Of a stretch of 64,000 nt of DNA, positions 25,712 through 35,921 are shown in pieces. Position 1 is the first letter of the stretch. Each line of letters begins with the position of its first letter. This DNA is from Bacteroidales bacterium (GTDB lineage: Bacteria; Bacteroidota; Bacteroidia; Bacteroidales; F082), in the NCBI GenBank assembly GCA_017395365.1, contig JAFPUN010000020.1, positions 124,001-188,000 on the forward strand, in the 5' to 3' direction. The translations under genes and the position numbers were made by a program. The notes below the pieces were generated by a model. The model was not told where the DNA came from and ran no database searches. It worked only from the letters and a program-made list of their open reading frames with translations.

Positions 25712-26536
25712 ATGGCTTTAAAGAAATATAAACCAACGACACCAGGTCAGCGCTTCAAAGTTATTAGCGCTTTTGACGAAATCACGACCGACAAACCCGA
25801 GAAGTCGTTACTGAGACCCAAGAAGAGCACGGGTGGTCGTAATTCATCCGGTGAAATGACCGTGCGCTACAGAGGCGGCGGCCATAAGAGAATGTACAGA
25901 GTCATTGACTTCAAGCGCGACAAGGATGGTATCCCGGGCGTTGTGAAGACCATTGAATATGACCCGAACCGTACCGCTCGTATCGCCCTTGTGTTCTACA
26001 AGGACGGTGAGAAGCGCTACATCATCGCTCCTGCTGGCCTGAAGGTCGGCCAGGAGGTCCTCTCCGGCAAGGGCATCCAGCCCAACGTGGGCAACACGCT
26101 TTATCTGAGCGAGATCCCCTTCGGTACAATTATCCACAACATCGAGCTTCGTCCTGGCCAAGGCGCCAAGATGGCCCGCAGCGCCGGTAGCTACGCTCAA
26201 CTGATGAGCCGCGACGGCAAGTATGCCATCCTCCGCATGCCTTCAGGCGAGACCCGTATGATCCTCCAAGCTTGCAAGGCTACCATCGGCAGCGTTTCGA
26301 ATGCCGACCACAACCTTGAGAAGTCGGGTAAGGCTGGCCGCAGCCGCTGGCTCGGTCGCCGTCCGCACAACCGTGGCGTTGTCATGAACCCCGTCGACCA
26401 CCCGATGGGTGGTGGTGAAGGTCGCGCCTCTGGTGGTCACCCGCGCTCACGCAAGGGCTTGCCGGCAAAGGGTTATAAGACCCGTTCGCCCAAGGCCGCT
26501 TCGAACAAGTATATCATCGACAGAAGAAAGAAGTAA
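25712..26536 (+). CDS. rplB: 50S ribosomal protein uL2
   Basis: A 274-residue protein at the subunit interface, needed for peptidyl transfer. The conserved '[20 protein letters not shown]' contains the essential His. ATG 25712 is chosen over a TTG six bases upstream, because '[14 protein letters not shown]' is the usual start. Confidence 0.98.
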   Translation: MALKKYKPTTPGQRFKVISAFDEITTDKPEKSLLRPKKSTGGRNSSGEMTVRYRGGGHKRMYRVIDFKRDKDGIPGVVKTIEYDPNRTARIALVFYKDGEKRYIIAPAGLKVGQEVLSGKGIQPNVGNTLYLSEIPFGTIIHNIELRPGQGAKMARSAGSYAQLMSRDGKYAILRMPSGETRMILQACKATIGSVSNADHNLEKSGKAGRSRWLGRRPHNRGVVMNPVDHPMGGGEGRASGGHPRSRKGLPAKGYKTRSPKAASNKYIIDRRKK

Positions 26537-26562
26537 TTTAATCAGGAAAATCGCATAGCACT

Positions 26563-26841
26563 ATGAGTAGATCACTTAAGAAAGGCCCGTACATCCACTA
26601 CAAACTCTATCAGAGAGTGATGGAAAATGTCCAAAGCGGCAAGAAGACCGTCATCAAGACATGGTCAAGAGCATCGATGATTTCTCCTGATTTCGTCGGT
26701 CAAACGATCGCCGTCCACAATGGCAACAAGTTCATCCCTGTCTACGTGACTGAGAACATGGTTGGCCACAAGCTGGGCGAGTTCGCTCCGACCCGTATCT
26801 TCAGAGGTCATGCCGGTAGTAAAGATAAAGGTAACAAGTAA
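26563..26841 (+). CDS. rpsS: 30S ribosomal protein uS19
   Basis: A 92-residue protein of the 30S head. '[19 protein letters not shown]' and '[20 protein letters not shown]', and '[17 protein letters not shown]' are diagnostic. 12 bases before rplV. Confidence 0.98.
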   Translation: MSRSLKKGPYIHYKLYQRVMENVQSGKKTVIKTWSRASMISPDFVGQTIAVHNGNKFIPVYVTENMVGHKLGEFAPTRIFRGHAGSKDKGNK

Positions 26842-26853
26842 TACTAGGTAACA

Positions 26854-27270
26854 ATGGGAGCAAGAAAACATAAAAGAGCAGAAGCTTTGAAGGAAGCTCG
26901 CAAGAATGTCGCCATCGCTCATCTGAACGACACCCCGACATCACCTTACAAGATGCGCCTTGTGGCCGATATGATCAGAGGCCAGAAGGTTGAGTTGGCA
27001 CTGCACTCGTTGCAATACTCGACTAAAGACGCTGCCAAGCCGATTTACAAGCTGCTCCGTTCGGCCATCGCCAACTGGGAAGCCAAGAACGAAGGCAAGC
27101 GCGTTGAAGAAAGCAACCTTTACGTGAAAGAGATTTGGGTCGACGAAGGCCGTACGCTGAAGCGCATCCAAGCCGCCCCCCACGGACGTGCATTCCACAT
27201 CCGCAAGCGCTCGAACCACGTTACGATTATTGTGGACAGCAGAATTGCTAACGATGCTAACGAAGAATAA
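26854..27270 (+). CDS. rplV: 50S ribosomal protein uL22
   Basis: A 138-residue tunnel-lining protein. 'SPYKMRLVADMIRG'-like start segment, 'AIANWEAKN', and the loop 'GRTLKRIQAAPHGRAFHIRK' are present, without insertions in the macrolide loop. Confidence 0.97.
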   Translation: MGARKHKRAEALKEARKNVAIAHLNDTPTSPYKMRLVADMIRGQKVELALHSLQYSTKDAAKPIYKLLRSAIANWEAKNEGKRVEESNLYVKEIWVDEGRTLKRIQAAPHGRAFHIRKRSNHVTIIVDSRIANDANEE

Positions 27271-27294
27271 TTGGAGAATAAAAAGATTTGAATA

Positions 27295-28026
27295 ATGGGA
27301 CAAAAAACTAATCCTATAGGTCTTAGATTGGGAATCATCAGAGGATGGGATTCCAATTGGTATGGCGGAAAAGACTTTTCGGCCAAGCTCGTTGAGGACG
27401 ACAAGATTCGCAAGTATCTGAACGCCCGTCTCGGCAAAGCCGGCATCTCAAAGATCGCCATCGAACGTTCCTTGAAATATGTCACTGTCACCATCTTTAC
27501 CGCTCGTCCGGGTATGATCATCGGCAAAGGCGGCGAGGAAGTCGACAAGCTGAAGAAAGAATTGGTGAAGCTCACCGGCAAGGAAATCCAAATCAACATC
27601 AACGAGATCAAGAGACCTGAGCTCGACGCTTACATCGTGGCTAGCACTATCGCCAAGCAGATTGAAGGCCGTGTGTCGTACCGCCGCGCCATCAAGACCG
27701 CTTCGTTCAGCACCATGAGAATGGGTGCCGAAGGCATCAAGATTTTGATCTCGGGTCGCGTCGGAGGTGCTGAAATCGCACGTTCCGAGTCGTACAAGGA
27801 AGGTCGTATCCCGCTGCACACGCTGCGCGCCGACATCGACTACTCCCTGGTGGAAGCCCATACCTCCTATGGCCGTCTCGGCATCAAGGTGTGGATCTGC
27901 AAAGGTGAAATCTATGGCAAGCCCGAACTGGTTCCCACCACTGTCAACGCTCCTGCGAAGAAGCAAGGCGGCGCCCCGCGTCCTGCCGGCCGTGGTCCCC
28001 GTCGTGGTGAAGGCAAACGTAAATGA
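27295..28026 (+). CDS. rpsC: 30S ribosomal protein uS3
   Basis: A 243-residue protein of the mRNA entry tunnel. '[20 protein letters not shown]' and the KH domain motif '[18 protein letters not shown]' are clear. The C-terminus is a Lys/Arg/Gly/Pro-rich tail ('[17 protein letters not shown]'). Confidence 0.98.
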   Translation: MGQKTNPIGLRLGIIRGWDSNWYGGKDFSAKLVEDDKIRKYLNARLGKAGISKIAIERSLKYVTVTIFTARPGMIIGKGGEEVDKLKKELVKLTGKEIQININEIKRPELDAYIVASTIAKQIEGRVSYRRAIKTASFSTMRMGAEGIKILISGRVGGAEIARSESYKEGRIPLHTLRADIDYSLVEAHTSYGRLGIKVWICKGEIYGKPELVPTTVNAPAKKQGGAPRPAGRGPRRGEGKRK

Positions 28027-28056
28027 TCGTGTTTAATCTTTAAAAGTTGACTGAAT

Positions 28057-28476
28057 ATGTTACAACCTAAAAGACAAAAATACAGAAGGCCACAGAAAGG
28101 CAAGATGAAAGGTAACGCCCACCGCGCTCACCAGCTTGCTTTCGGTTCTTTTGGAATCAAGACACTTGAAGAGGCTTTGATTACTGCCCGTCAGATCGAG
28201 GCCGCCCGTCAGGCCGTCACCCGTTACATGAAGCGTGAAGGCCAAATCTGGATCCGCATCTTCCCCGACAAACCCATCACCAAGAAGCCTTTGGACGTCC
28301 GTATGGGTAAAGGTAAGGGTGATCCCGAATACTTTGTAGCTCGTGTTACCCCGGGTCACATGCTGTTTGAAGCCGAGGGTGTGCCGTTGGCCGTCGCCAA
28401 AGAGGCTCTCCGTCTGGCCGCCCAAAAGCTGCCCGTCACCACGAAGTTTGTTGTTAGAAGAGATTACGTCGAATAA
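28057..28476 (+). CDS. rplP: 50S ribosomal protein uL16
   Basis: A 139-residue protein contacting the A-site tRNA. '[20 protein letters not shown]' starts it; '[20 protein letters not shown]' carries the conserved Arg hydroxylation region. Confidence 0.98.
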   Translation: MLQPKRQKYRRPQKGKMKGNAHRAHQLAFGSFGIKTLEEALITARQIEAARQAVTRYMKREGQIWIRIFPDKPITKKPLDVRMGKGKGDPEYFVARVTPGHMLFEAEGVPLAVAKEALRLAAQKLPVTTKFVVRRDYVE

Positions 28477-28494
28477 TTTGGAGGATAATAAACA

Positions 28495-28698
28495 ATGAAA
28501 AAGCAAGAAGCAATCAGAGAGATGAGCACCGCCGACCTGAACGATCGTTTGGACCAGGCCCGCGAGCAGCTGGTGAAGATGAGACTTAACCACGCCGTTT
28601 CGCCGCTCGACAATCCCAACCAGATTCGTGAGACTCGCAAGAACATTGCCCGTTATCTGACCGAACTGAGAAGACGTGAACTTGAAGGTAATAAATAA
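28495..28698 (+). CDS. rpmC: 50S ribosomal protein uL29
   Basis: A 67-residue two-helix protein next to the tunnel exit. It contains '[20 protein letters not shown]', the usual L29 signature. Bounded by gaps of 18 and 17 bases. Confidence 0.95.
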   Translation: MKKQEAIREMSTADLNDRLDQAREQLVKMRLNHAVSPLDNPNQIRETRKNIARYLTELRRRELEGNK

Positions 28699-28715
28699 TT
28701 AAACGACGCAGAACA

Positions 28716-28970
28716 ATGGAAAGAAACCTTAGAAAAGAAAGAATCGGCGTGGTTGTCAGCAACAAGATGCAGAAATCCATCGTCGTGGAAATCGAGCGTC
28801 GCGAGAAACACCCGATTTACGGAAAATTCATCAAGAAAACGAACCGTTTCATGGCTCATGACGAGAAGGAAGAGTGCAACATCGGCGATACCGTGCGCAT
28901 TATGGAAACCCGTCCGTTGAGCAAGAGAAAACGTTGGAGACTAGTAGAAATTATCGAAAGGGCTAAGTAA
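28716..28970 (+). CDS. rpsQ: 30S ribosomal protein uS17
   Basis: An 84-residue OB-fold protein. '[20 protein letters not shown]' and '[20 protein letters not shown]' identify it. One base before rplN. Confidence 0.97.
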   Translation: MERNLRKERIGVVVSNKMQKSIVVEIERREKHPIYGKFIKKTNRFMAHDEKEECNIGDTVRIMETRPLSKRKRWRLVEIIERAK

Positions 28971-28971
28971 A

Positions 28972-29340
28972 ATGATACAACAGGAAACCAGACTCGCAGT
29001 AGCTGACAATAGCGGTGCAAAAGAAGTTCTTTGCATCAGAGTGTTGGGTGGAACCAAGAAGCGTTACGCCCACACGGGCGACATCATCGTCGTCACCGTG
29101 AAAAGCGCCATCCCGAGCGGCAACGTAAAGAAAGGTACCGTCTCGAAGGCAGTCGTAGTCCGCACCAAGAAGGAAACCCGTCGTGCCGACGGTTCCTACA
29201 TCCGCTTCGATGACAATGCTTGCGTGCTGCTGAACCAAGCCGGCGAACTCGTTGGCACCCGTATCTTCGGGCCAGTGGCCAGAGAGTTGCGCGAAAAGCA
29301 ATTCATGAAAATAGTTTCGCTCGCTCCAGAAGTGCTTTAA
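28972..29340 (+). CDS. rplN: 50S ribosomal protein uL14
   Basis: A 122-residue beta-barrel protein, also the binding site of the silencing factor RsfS. '[20 protein letters not shown]' and '[20 protein letters not shown]' are diagnostic. Confidence 0.98.
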   Translation: MIQQETRLAVADNSGAKEVLCIRVLGGTKKRYAHTGDIIVVTVKSAIPSGNVKKGTVSKAVVVRTKKETRRADGSYIRFDDNACVLLNQAGELVGTRIFGPVARELREKQFMKIVSLAPEVL

Positions 29341-29363
29341 TTAACATTTAAAAACTGAAAGAA

Positions 29364-29681
29364 ATGAGCAAATTACATGTAAAGAAAGGCGATATCGTGT
29401 TGGTCCTCTCGGGCAACGATAAAGGCAAGCAAGGCAAGATCCTCAGGGTCGATGTGAAGAAGAGCAGAGCTATCGTCGAAGGCGTTAGAATCATCTCCAA
29501 GCACACTCGCCCCAACGCGGAGCATCCCCAAGGTGGCATCATCAAGCAAGAAGCCCCTATCCACATCTCCAACCTCATGGTGGTCGACAAGAACGGCAAA
29601 CCCTCGAGGATTGGGCGTAAGAAAGATGAGAACGGCAAATTGGTCCGTTATTCAAAGAAAACAGGTGAAATCATTAAGTAA
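29364..29681 (+). CDS. rplX: 50S ribosomal protein uL24
   Basis: A 105-residue KOW-domain protein that initiates 50S assembly. The KOW motif is '[20 protein letters not shown]'. '[20 protein letters not shown]' follows. Two bases before rplE. Confidence 0.97.
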   Translation: MSKLHVKKGDIVLVLSGNDKGKQGKILRVDVKKSRAIVEGVRIISKHTRPNAEHPQGGIIKQEAPIHISNLMVVDKNGKPSRIGRKKDENGKLVRYSKKTGEIIK

Positions 29682-29683
29682 CT

Positions 29684-30241
29684 ATGAACTATCAACCCAG
29701 ACTTAGAGGACAATACAAGAGTGAAATCGTGCCTGCATTGATGGAAGAATTCCACTACAAGAGCGTGATGCAGGTTCCACGACTCCTGAAAATTTCACTC
29801 AACCAGGGTATCGGCGCAGCATTGGTCGACAAGAAATTGATCGATGTGGGTGTGGAGGAGATGTCCGCCATCACCGGCCAGAAAGCCGTACCGACCATTT
29901 CCAAACATGACGTCAGTAACTTCAAACTGCGTCGTGGCAACCCGATTGGCGTCCACGTGACGCTGCGTGGCGACAAGATGTACGAGTTTCTCGAGCGCCT
30001 TGTCTGCGTGGCTCTCCCGCGTGTGCGCGACTTCAGGGGTATCAGCGACAAAGGCTTTGACGGCCGCGGCAACTACAGCTTCGGCGTCACCGAGCAGATC
30101 ATCTTCCCCGAGATCGACATCGAAAAGGTGGTGAAGATGAACGGTATGAACATCACCTTCGTCACCTCAGCCAAGACCGACCAAGAGGCTTTGGCTTTGT
30201 TGAAACATTTTGGTCTTCCTTTTAAAAATCAAAACAAGTAA
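29684..30241 (+). CDS. rplE: 50S ribosomal protein uL5
   Basis: A 185-residue 5S rRNA-binding protein. '[20 protein letters not shown]', '[20 protein letters not shown]' and '[20 protein letters not shown]' are diagnostic. Three bases before rpsN. Confidence 0.98.
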   Translation: MNYQPRLRGQYKSEIVPALMEEFHYKSVMQVPRLLKISLNQGIGAALVDKKLIDVGVEEMSAITGQKAVPTISKHDVSNFKLRRGNPIGVHVTLRGDKMYEFLERLVCVALPRVRDFRGISDKGFDGRGNYSFGVTEQIIFPEIDIEKVVKMNGMNITFVTSAKTDQEALALLKHFGLPFKNQNK

Positions 30242-30244
30242 ACT

Positions 30245-30514
30245 ATGGCTAAAGAATCAATGAAAGCGCGCGAGCGCAAGAGAGCAAAGATGGTCGCGAA
30301 GTACGCTGAGAAGCGCGCCGCCCTCAAGGCTGCTGGCGATTACGAAGGCCTGCAGAAACTGCCGAAGAACTCGAGCCCCGTCCGTCTGCACAACCGTTGC
30401 AAACTGAGCGGCCGCCCGAAAGGCTACATGCGTCAGTTTGGCATTTCGCGTATCGATTTCCGTGAGATGGCCCTCAAAGGCTTGATCCCGGGCGTTAAGA
30501 AAGCTAGTTGGTAA
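30245..30514 (+). CDS. rpsN: 30S ribosomal protein uS14
   Basis: An 89-residue zinc-free (long) form: instead of two CxxC pairs there is a single Cys in '[20 protein letters not shown]'. The end '[16 protein letters not shown]' is the conserved C-terminus. Confidence 0.98.
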   Translation: MAKESMKARERKRAKMVAKYAEKRAALKAAGDYEGLQKLPKNSSPVRLHNRCKLSGRPKGYMRQFGISRIDFREMALKGLIPGVKKASW

Positions 30515-30535
30515 ACATTTAAGATTTAGTGAAAG

Positions 30536-30940
30536 ATGAATACAGACCCTATAGCAGATTATCTGACTCGCATTCGCAATGCGAATAATGCCAAGCATAG
30601 AATCGTTGAGATCCCCGCTTCGAACATGAAGAAGGCCATCACGAAGATCCTCTTCGAGAAGGGCTACATCCTCAACTACAAGTTCGAAGAAGGTGAGAAG
30701 AAATCACAGAATGTCATTAAGATCGCTCTTAAGTACCATCCTGTGACCAAGCTGCCCGCCATCACGACCATCGACCGCGTCTCGCGTCCTGGTCTGAGAA
30801 AGTATGCTGACAGCGAAAACCTGCCCCGCGTGATGAACGGCCTCGGTATCGCCATCATCTCCACGTCGCAGGGTGTGATGACCGACAAGGAAGCCCGCAA
30901 GCTCCACATCGGCGGTGAAGTGATTTGTTACGTTAGCTAA
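30536..30940 (+). CDS. rpsH: 30S ribosomal protein uS8
   Basis: A 134-residue 16S rRNA-binding protein. '[19 protein letters not shown]' and the end '[20 protein letters not shown]' are diagnostic. In E. coli S8 represses the spc operon at rplE. Confidence 0.98.
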   Translation: MNTDPIADYLTRIRNANNAKHRIVEIPASNMKKAITKILFEKGYILNYKFEEGEKKSQNVIKIALKYHPVTKLPAITTIDRVSRPGLRKYADSENLPRVMNGLGIAIISTSQGVMTDKEARKLHIGGEVICYVS

Positions 30941-30960
30941 AAGAATAGGAGATAGAAAGT

Positions 30961-31518
30961 ATGTCAAGAATTGGTAAATTGCCTATCGCCATCCCCGCTG
31001 GCGTCACGGTCGACATCAAAGACGGTGTCATCACAGTCAAAGGTAAGTTAGGTGAACTTTCGCAGAAGTTCGGCGATGCCGTCTCTATCGAAGTGGAAGA
31101 CGGCCAGCTGCACGTGAAACCCAACGAGGCTACCACCGCTGGTAAGCCGGGCGCTATGCACGGACTCTATCGCGCCCTCATCAACAACATGGTCAAGGGC
31201 GTCAGCGAAGGTTTTGAAACGGTGCAGGAATTTGTCGGCGTCGGCTACAAGGCCGAGGCTAAGGGACAAATCCTCGAAATGTCTCTGGGCTTCTCCCACA
31301 ACATCTTCATGGAGATGCCTCCTGAGATTAAGATTGAAACCATCAACGAGAGAGGTAAGAACCCCATCTTGAAGATGCGTTCACACGACAAACAACTTCT
31401 TGGTCAGGTGGCCGCAAAGATCCGCTCGATGCGTAAGCCTGAACCTTATAAGGGTAAGGGTATCAAGTTCGAAGGCGAAGTCCTGAGACGTAAGGCAGGT
31501 AAGGCTGCTGGTAAGTAA
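30961..31518 (+). CDS. rplF: 50S ribosomal protein uL6
   Basis: A 185-residue two-domain protein. 'MSRIGKLPIAIPAGVTVDIK' and 'VGVGYKAEAKGQILEMSLGF' are diagnostic, with 'IRSMRKPEPYKGKGIKF' at the end, binding near the GTPase centre. Confidence 0.98.
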   Translation: MSRIGKLPIAIPAGVTVDIKDGVITVKGKLGELSQKFGDAVSIEVEDGQLHVKPNEATTAGKPGAMHGLYRALINNMVKGVSEGFETVQEFVGVGYKAEAKGQILEMSLGFSHNIFMEMPPEIKIETINERGKNPILKMRSHDKQLLGQVAAKIRSMRKPEPYKGKGIKFEGEVLRRKAGKAAGK

Positions 31519-31548
31519 GATTAATACCTCAGTAAGAAAAGTAACACA

Positions 31549-31905
31549 ATGGCTAAAACTAAAGAAGAGAGAAGACAGTTCATCAAGAAGAGCATCCGCA
31601 AGAAGATCTCGGGTACCGCTCAGCGTCCGCGCATGTCTGTCTTCAGAAGCAACAAGCAAATCTATGTGCAGCTGATTGACGACGAAGTCGGCAAGACTCT
31701 GGCTGCCGCCAGTTCCCGCGAGAACGGCATTGAAAATGAAAAGATCACCAAGACCGAACAGGCCGCCAAGGTCGGCGCCCTGATCGCCGAAAAGGCCAAA
31801 GGCCTCGGCATCGAGACCGTCGTGTTCGATCGTAATGGTTATTTGTATCACGGTAGAGTGAAGTCGCTGGCCGACGCAGCTCGTAATGGAGGACTTAAAT
31901 TCTAA
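31549..31905 (+). CDS. rplR: 50S ribosomal protein uL18
   Basis: A 118-residue 5S rRNA-binding protein. '[20 protein letters not shown]' and the end '[19 protein letters not shown]' are diagnostic. Five bases before rpsE. Confidence 0.97.
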   Translation: MAKTKEERRQFIKKSIRKKISGTAQRPRMSVFRSNKQIYVQLIDDEVGKTLAAASSRENGIENEKITKTEQAAKVGALIAEKAKGLGIETVVFDRNGYLYHGRVKSLADAARNGGLKF

Positions 31906-31910
31906 TTGTC

Positions 31911-32429
31911 ATGGCAGAAGTTAATGTAAAAAGAGTAAAGTCTAGCGAAATCGAGTTCAAAGAACGTCTCGTTAGCATCAACCGCGTCACCAAGGTGACC
32001 AAAGGTGGTCGTACTTTCACTTTCGCAGCACTGGTTGTCGTCGGCAATGAGAATGGTGTCGTCGGTTACGGTCTTGGCAAGGCCAAGGAAGCCACTGCCG
32101 CCATCCAGAAGGGTGTCGATGATGCCAAGAAGAACCTGGTGAAAGTTCCGGTTCTGAACGGCACACTGCCCCATGAGCAATACGGCAAGTATAGCGGCGC
32201 CTACGTTTTCATCCAGCCCGCAACGCCCGGTACCGGTGTTATCGCCGGTGGTGCCATGCGTGCCGTGCTCGAGAGCGTCGGCGTGAAGAACGTGCTGGCC
32301 AAGTCGAAGGGCTCTTCCAACCCCCACTCGGTGGTGAAGGCCACTTTCGACGCTCTGACCAAAATGCGCGATGCCTACACTGTCGCACAATTGAGAGGTG
32401 TGGATTTGGATACTGTGTTTAACGGATAA
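31911..32429 (+). CDS. rpsE: 30S ribosomal protein uS5
   Basis: A 172-residue protein. The spectinomycin loop region '[20 protein letters not shown]' is wild type, and '[20 protein letters not shown]' is the conserved second motif. Confidence 0.98.
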   Translation: MAEVNVKRVKSSEIEFKERLVSINRVTKVTKGGRTFTFAALVVVGNENGVVGYGLGKAKEATAAIQKGVDDAKKNLVKVPVLNGTLPHEQYGKYSGAYVFIQPATPGTGVIAGGAMRAVLESVGVKNVLAKSKGSSNPHSVVKATFDALTKMRDAYTVAQLRGVDLDTVFNG

Positions 32430-32442
32430 AACTTTTGAAAAG

Positions 32443-32625
32443 ATGAAGAAAGTAAGAATCACCCAAGTCAGAAGTGGTATCGGAAGACCACAAGATCAAA
32501 AGGACACTTTGAGGTCACTCAAACTGAGAAAGATGCACCAGTCTGTCGAGGTCGACATGGATGACCCCGTCATGGCCGGTATGGTGAACAAGATCGCCCA
32601 TCTCCTCAAGATCGAAGAAATCTAA
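32443..32625 (+). CDS. rpmD: 50S ribosomal protein uL30
   Basis: A 60-residue protein: 'MKKVRITQVRSGIGRPQDQK' and 'TLRSLKLRKMHQSVEV'. The ATG at 32443 is used; a more upstream in-frame ATG would overlap rpsE and add unconserved residues. Confidence 0.96.
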   Translation: MKKVRITQVRSGIGRPQDQKDTLRSLKLRKMHQSVEVDMDDPVMAGMVNKIAHLLKIEEI

Positions 32626-32653
32626 TTGTTGAACTTATCAAATCTACATCATC

Positions 32654-33106
32654 ATGGATTTAAGTAATTTAAAACCAGCAAAAGGTTCTACAAAGGAAAA
32701 GAAAAGATTAGGCCGTGGCCAAGGTTCAGGAAGAGGCGGCACGTCAACGCGCGGTCACAAGGGTGCTCAAGCACGCTCGGGCGCGAAGCGTAAGATCGGC
32801 TTCCAAGGCGGTCAGATGCCTCTCCAGCGTTTGGTTCCTAAGTTCGGTTTCAAGAACATGAATCGTATTGAGTATACCCCCGTCAACCTCGCAACTTTGC
32901 AGAAGCTTGCTGACAAGGGCATCACGGTGATCACACCTGAAGTGCTCGTCGAAAACGGCGTCACCCACAATAAGGAACTCGTCAAGATCCTTGCCAAGGG
33001 TGAATTGACTGCAAAAATGGAAGTTAGGGCTCACGCTTTTTCTGCCAAGGCTAAGGAAATGATCGAAGCCGTCGGTGGAACTTGCGAAAAATACGAAACG
33101 AAATGA
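32654..33106 (+). CDS. rplO: 50S ribosomal protein uL15
   Basis: A 150-residue late-assembly protein. 'RLGRGQGSGRGGTSTRGHKG' and 'GFQGGQMPLQRLVPKFGF' are diagnostic. Its TGA overlaps the secY ATG as ATGA. Confidence 0.98.
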   Translation: MDLSNLKPAKGSTKEKKRLGRGQGSGRGGTSTRGHKGAQARSGAKRKIGFQGGQMPLQRLVPKFGFKNMNRIEYTPVNLATLQKLADKGITVITPEVLVENGVTHNKELVKILAKGELTAKMEVRAHAFSAKAKEMIEAVGGTCEKYETK

Positions 33107-34455
33107 AAAGATTGATTGAAACCATAAGGAATATCTTCAAGATTGAGGAACTGCGTAAGCGTATCCTTTACACGATCCTCATCATCTTGATCTATCGCTT
33201 CGGCTCGTTCGTCGTGATCCCCGGCGTCGACCCGACCCAGCTGTCGGCACTCCAGAACAGCAGCGACAGCGGCCTCCTCGGCCTGCTTAACATGTTCTCG
33301 GGTGGTGCTTTCGGCAACGCTTCGGTCTTCGCCCTCGGTATCATGCCTTACATCACCGCATCCATCATCATCCAACTGCTCGGCATGGCTGTTCCTTACT
33401 TTCAACGCCTGCAGAAGGAGGGTGAGAGCGGCCGCAAGAAGTTGAACCAGATCATGCGTTACCTGACCGTGGTTATCGTGGTCATCCAAGCTCCCGGTTA
33501 CATCAAGAACGTGCTCGTTCAGATGCCTAAGGCAGCTGTGACTCCCTTTGACGGAATTCACGATCCGGGTATCTTCTTCTGGATTTCGACCGTAATACTG
33601 CTGGTCGCCGGTACGTTGTTCATTATGTGGCTTGGCGAAAAGATCACCGATAAGGGTATTGGCAATGGTATCTCTCTGATCATTATGATTGGTATCATCG
33701 CCCGTCTGCCTGGTGCCTTTGTGGCCGAGTGCGGCGCCCGCTTCAACCAAGGCGGCACTGGCTTGCTGATTTTGGTCATCGAGCTCATCGTGCTGTTCTT
33801 CGTGATGGTGGGTACCATCGCCCTCGTGCAAGGCACGCGCAAGATCCCGGTACAGTATGCCAAGCGTGTGGTCGGTAACCGTCAATATGGCGGCGCCCGC
33901 CAGTACATCCCGCTGAAGGTGAATGCCGCTGGCGTTATGCCGATCATCTTCGCACAAGCCATCATGTTCCTGCCAATCACCATCGCCGGTTTCAGCCAGT
34001 CGGAGAGCCTGACAGGTTTTGCCGCTGCGTTCACCAACATCAACGGCTTCTGGTACAACCTTGTGTTCTTCCTCCTCATCATCGCCTTCACCTATTTCTA
34101 TACGGCTGTGACGATGAACACCAACCAAATGGCGGAAGACATCAAGAAGAATGGTGGTTTCATCCCTGGTGTGAAACCTGGAAAGAAGACGGCCGAGTAT
34201 CTCGACACCATCATGTCGCGTATCACCCTGCCGGGTTCCATCTTCCTGGGCTTTGTGGCCATCATGCCCGCCATCGTGGCTTCACTCATGAATGTCACTA
34301 CGGGATTCTCCCATTTCTATGGCGGAACCTCACTGCTGATTCTTGTGGGTGTCGTCCTCGATACCTTGCAGCAGATTGAGAGCCACCTCTTGATGCACCA
34401 CTACGATGGTCTTACCAAGACCGGTCGTATCAAGGGTCGTGTCGGCAGAATTTGA
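33103..34455 (+). CDS. secY: Protein translocase subunit SecY
   Basis: A 450-residue inner-membrane channel protein with ten hydrophobic segments. The plug/helix 2 area 'GGAFGNASVFALGIMPYITA' and the cytoplasmic loop 'VKPGKKTAEYLDTIMSRITL' are diagnostic. The ATG at 33103 overlaps the rplO stop; an earlier in-frame ATG (33082) would lie inside rplO. The end 'HHYDGLTKTGRIKGRVGRI' is typical. Partners secE (58523) and NusG are in the other cluster. In many bacteria adk and/or map follow secY; here the next 225 bases have no gene. Confidence 0.98.
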   Translation: MKRLIETIRNIFKIEELRKRILYTILIILIYRFGSFVVIPGVDPTQLSALQNSSDSGLLGLLNMFSGGAFGNASVFALGIMPYITASIIIQLLGMAVPYFQRLQKEGESGRKKLNQIMRYLTVVIVVIQAPGYIKNVLVQMPKAAVTPFDGIHDPGIFFWISTVILLVAGTLFIMWLGEKITDKGIGNGISLIIMIGIIARLPGAFVAECGARFNQGGTGLLILVIELIVLFFVMVGTIALVQGTRKIPVQYAKRVVGNRQYGGARQYIPLKVNAAGVMPIIFAQAIMFLPITIAGFSQSESLTGFAAAFTNINGFWYNLVFFLLIIAFTYFYTAVTMNTNQMAEDIKKNGGFIPGVKPGKKTAEYLDTIMSRITLPGSIFLGFVAIMPAIVASLMNVTTGFSHFYGGTSLLILVGVVLDTLQQIESHLLMHHYDGLTKTGRIKGRVGRI

Positions 34456-34479
34456 TTGTAAGAATCAGTCTCCAAACTC

Positions 34480-34525
34480 TTTGGGAAGCCTTCGGTTATT
34501 ATGTCGGAGGCTCCCCGAAGAGATG
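34480..34525 (+). terminator. Hairpin after secY
   Basis: CTTTGGGAAGCCTTCGG / CCGAAGAG-type arms around 34481-34521 (CTTCGG ... ... CTCCCCGAAG) can pair, but no T run follows. It may be a weak terminator or processing site ahead of the infA promoter. Confidence 0.35.
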
Positions 34526-34596
34526 GGGAAAACTGGTTTTGTAGGGTAGGGGTGAATAAATTTGCGAAAAACATCATGCAATTGGAAAAGAATTTG

Positions 34597-34604
34597 TACT
34601 TTTG
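34597..34604 (+). promoter_or_regulatory. Internal promoter -7 element (TACTTTTG) before infA
   Basis: TTTGTACTTTTGCAGCCC fits the same strong promoter type as before rpsL and rpsU. It lies 77 bases upstream of infA, so the infA-rplQ part can be transcribed separately. Confidence 0.7.
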
Positions 34605-34680
34605 CAGCCCGAAAAATCAGGTCCTCGTATTGGAAGGACTGATGTGAGTAACAACAAAATAGTATTTGAAAGGAGAAAAT

Positions 34681-34902
34681 ATGGTTAAACAAATGTCAAT
34701 CGAACAGGAAGGCACGGTAGTGGAAGCGTTGGGAAACGCCATGTTCCGCGTCGAGTTGGAGAACGGCCTGGTGATCATCGCCACCATCTCTGGCAAGATG
34801 CGCATGCACTATATCAAGATCCTGCCTGGCGATAAAGTCAAGCTGGAAATGTCTCCCTACGATTTGACTAAGGGCCGTATCACCTTCAGATACAAAAGCT
34901 AG
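34681..34902 (+). CDS. infA: Translation initiation factor IF-1
   Basis: A 73-residue S1-like OB-fold protein that occupies the 30S A site during initiation. '[20 protein letters not shown]' and '[20 protein letters not shown]' are diagnostic. The ATG at 34681 gives the usual length; an earlier one (34666) has only 'MKGEN' extra. Confidence 0.97.
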   Translation: MVKQMSIEQEGTVVEALGNAMFRVELENGLVIIATISGKMRMHYIKILPGDKVKLEMSPYDLTKGRITFRYKS

Positions 34903-34928
34903 AGAGCAAACTACAAAATCATATTGAA

Positions 34929-35045
34929 ATGAAAGTTCAAGCATCTGTAAAGAAAAGATCTGCCGATTGCATCATCGTCAAGCGTAAGGGCAGAGTGTAT
35001 GTGATTAATAAGAAGAACCCTAAAGAGAATCAGCGTCAGGGTTAA
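34929..35045 (+). CDS. rpmJ: 50S ribosomal protein bL36 (zinc-free form)
   Basis: A 38-residue protein: '[20 protein letters not shown]' followed by [18 protein letters not shown]. It has one Cys (C14) and lacks the CxxC/CxxxxH zinc ligands, so it is the C-minus form, usual for Bacteroidetes. 26 bases after infA and 37 before rpsM. Confidence 0.93.
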   Translation: MKVQASVKKRSADCIIVKRKGRVYVINKKNPKENQRQG

Positions 35046-35082
35046 TTCTGGTCGATAATTTAAACTAAAGAAATAAGAAAAT

Positions 35083-35460
35083 ATGGCAAGAATCGCTGGT
35101 GTAGATATCCCGAGCAACAAAGCCGGTGAAATCTCATTGACCTACATTTACGGCATTGGACGTTCGTTGTCCAAGGAAATCCTGAAGAAAGCCGGTGTCG
35201 AGCCCGCCAAGAAAGTCCAGGACTGGACCGATGATGAGCAGAAGACCGTTCGTGACATCATCGCCGAACAGTACAAGACAGAAGGTGAGCTTCGCGGTGA
35301 AGTTCAGATGAACATTAAGCGTTTGATGGATATCGGTTGCTACAGAGGTGTCCGTCATCGTGCAGGCCTTCCCGTTCGCGGACAGAGCACGAAGAACAAC
35401 GCACGTACCCGTAAGGGCCGTAAGAAGACTGTTGCAAACAAGAAGAAAGCTACGAAGTAA
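35083..35460 (+). CDS. rpsM: 30S ribosomal protein uS13
   Basis: A 125-residue protein of the 30S head contacting P-site tRNA. '[20 protein letters not shown]' and '[20 protein letters not shown]' are diagnostic. Confidence 0.98.
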   Translation: MARIAGVDIPSNKAGEISLTYIYGIGRSLSKEILKKAGVEPAKKVQDWTDDEQKTVRDIIAEQYKTEGELRGEVQMNIKRLMDIGCYRGVRHRAGLPVRGQSTKNNARTRKGRKKTVANKKKATK

Positions 35461-35506
35461 TACGTAGTTGGATCATCTCAAAATTACTAAACCACACAAT
35501 TAAAAA

Positions 35507-35896
35507 ATGGCAAAAAACAACAAAGTTACAAAGAAACGTGTTGTGAAGGTTGAAGCGACGGGTATGGCATTCGTGAAGGCTTCCTTCAACAATGTTATCG
35601 TTTCTCTGACCAACAATGAAGGACAAGTCATTTCTTGGGCATCAGCTGGTAAGATGGGCTTCAAGGGCTCGAAGAAGAACACCCCTTATGCCGCACAAAT
35701 GGCCGCTGAAGAATGCAGCAAGACCGCCTATGACTTGGGATTACGTAAAGTTAAAGTGTATGTAAAGGGACCTGGTTCAGGACGTGAATCCGCCATCCGT
35801 GCCATCCATTCGATGGGCGTTGAAGTGACCGAAATCATCGACGTCACCCCGCTGCCTCACAATGGCTGCCGTCCTCCAAAACGTAGAAGAGTGTAA
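35507..35896 (+). CDS. rpsK: 30S ribosomal protein uS11
   Basis: A 129-residue platform protein. '[20 protein letters not shown]' and the end '[18 protein letters not shown]' are diagnostic. Confidence 0.98.
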   Translation: MAKNNKVTKKRVVKVEATGMAFVKASFNNVIVSLTNNEGQVISWASAGKMGFKGSKKNTPYAAQMAAEECSKTAYDLGLRKVKVYVKGPGSGRESAIRAIHSMGVEVTEIIDVTPLPHNGCRPPKRRRV

Positions 35897-35921
35897 GTTG
35901 AACAATTAAAAACGTAGAATT

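Noticed and set aside
33031-34128. 365-codon minus-strand open frame over secY
   Set aside because: Antisense shadow; His/Asp-rich translation without any family resemblance.
34456-34680. A map (methionine aminopeptidase) gene after secY
   Set aside because: The 225 bases contain no frame of suitable length; only a hairpin and promoter are present.
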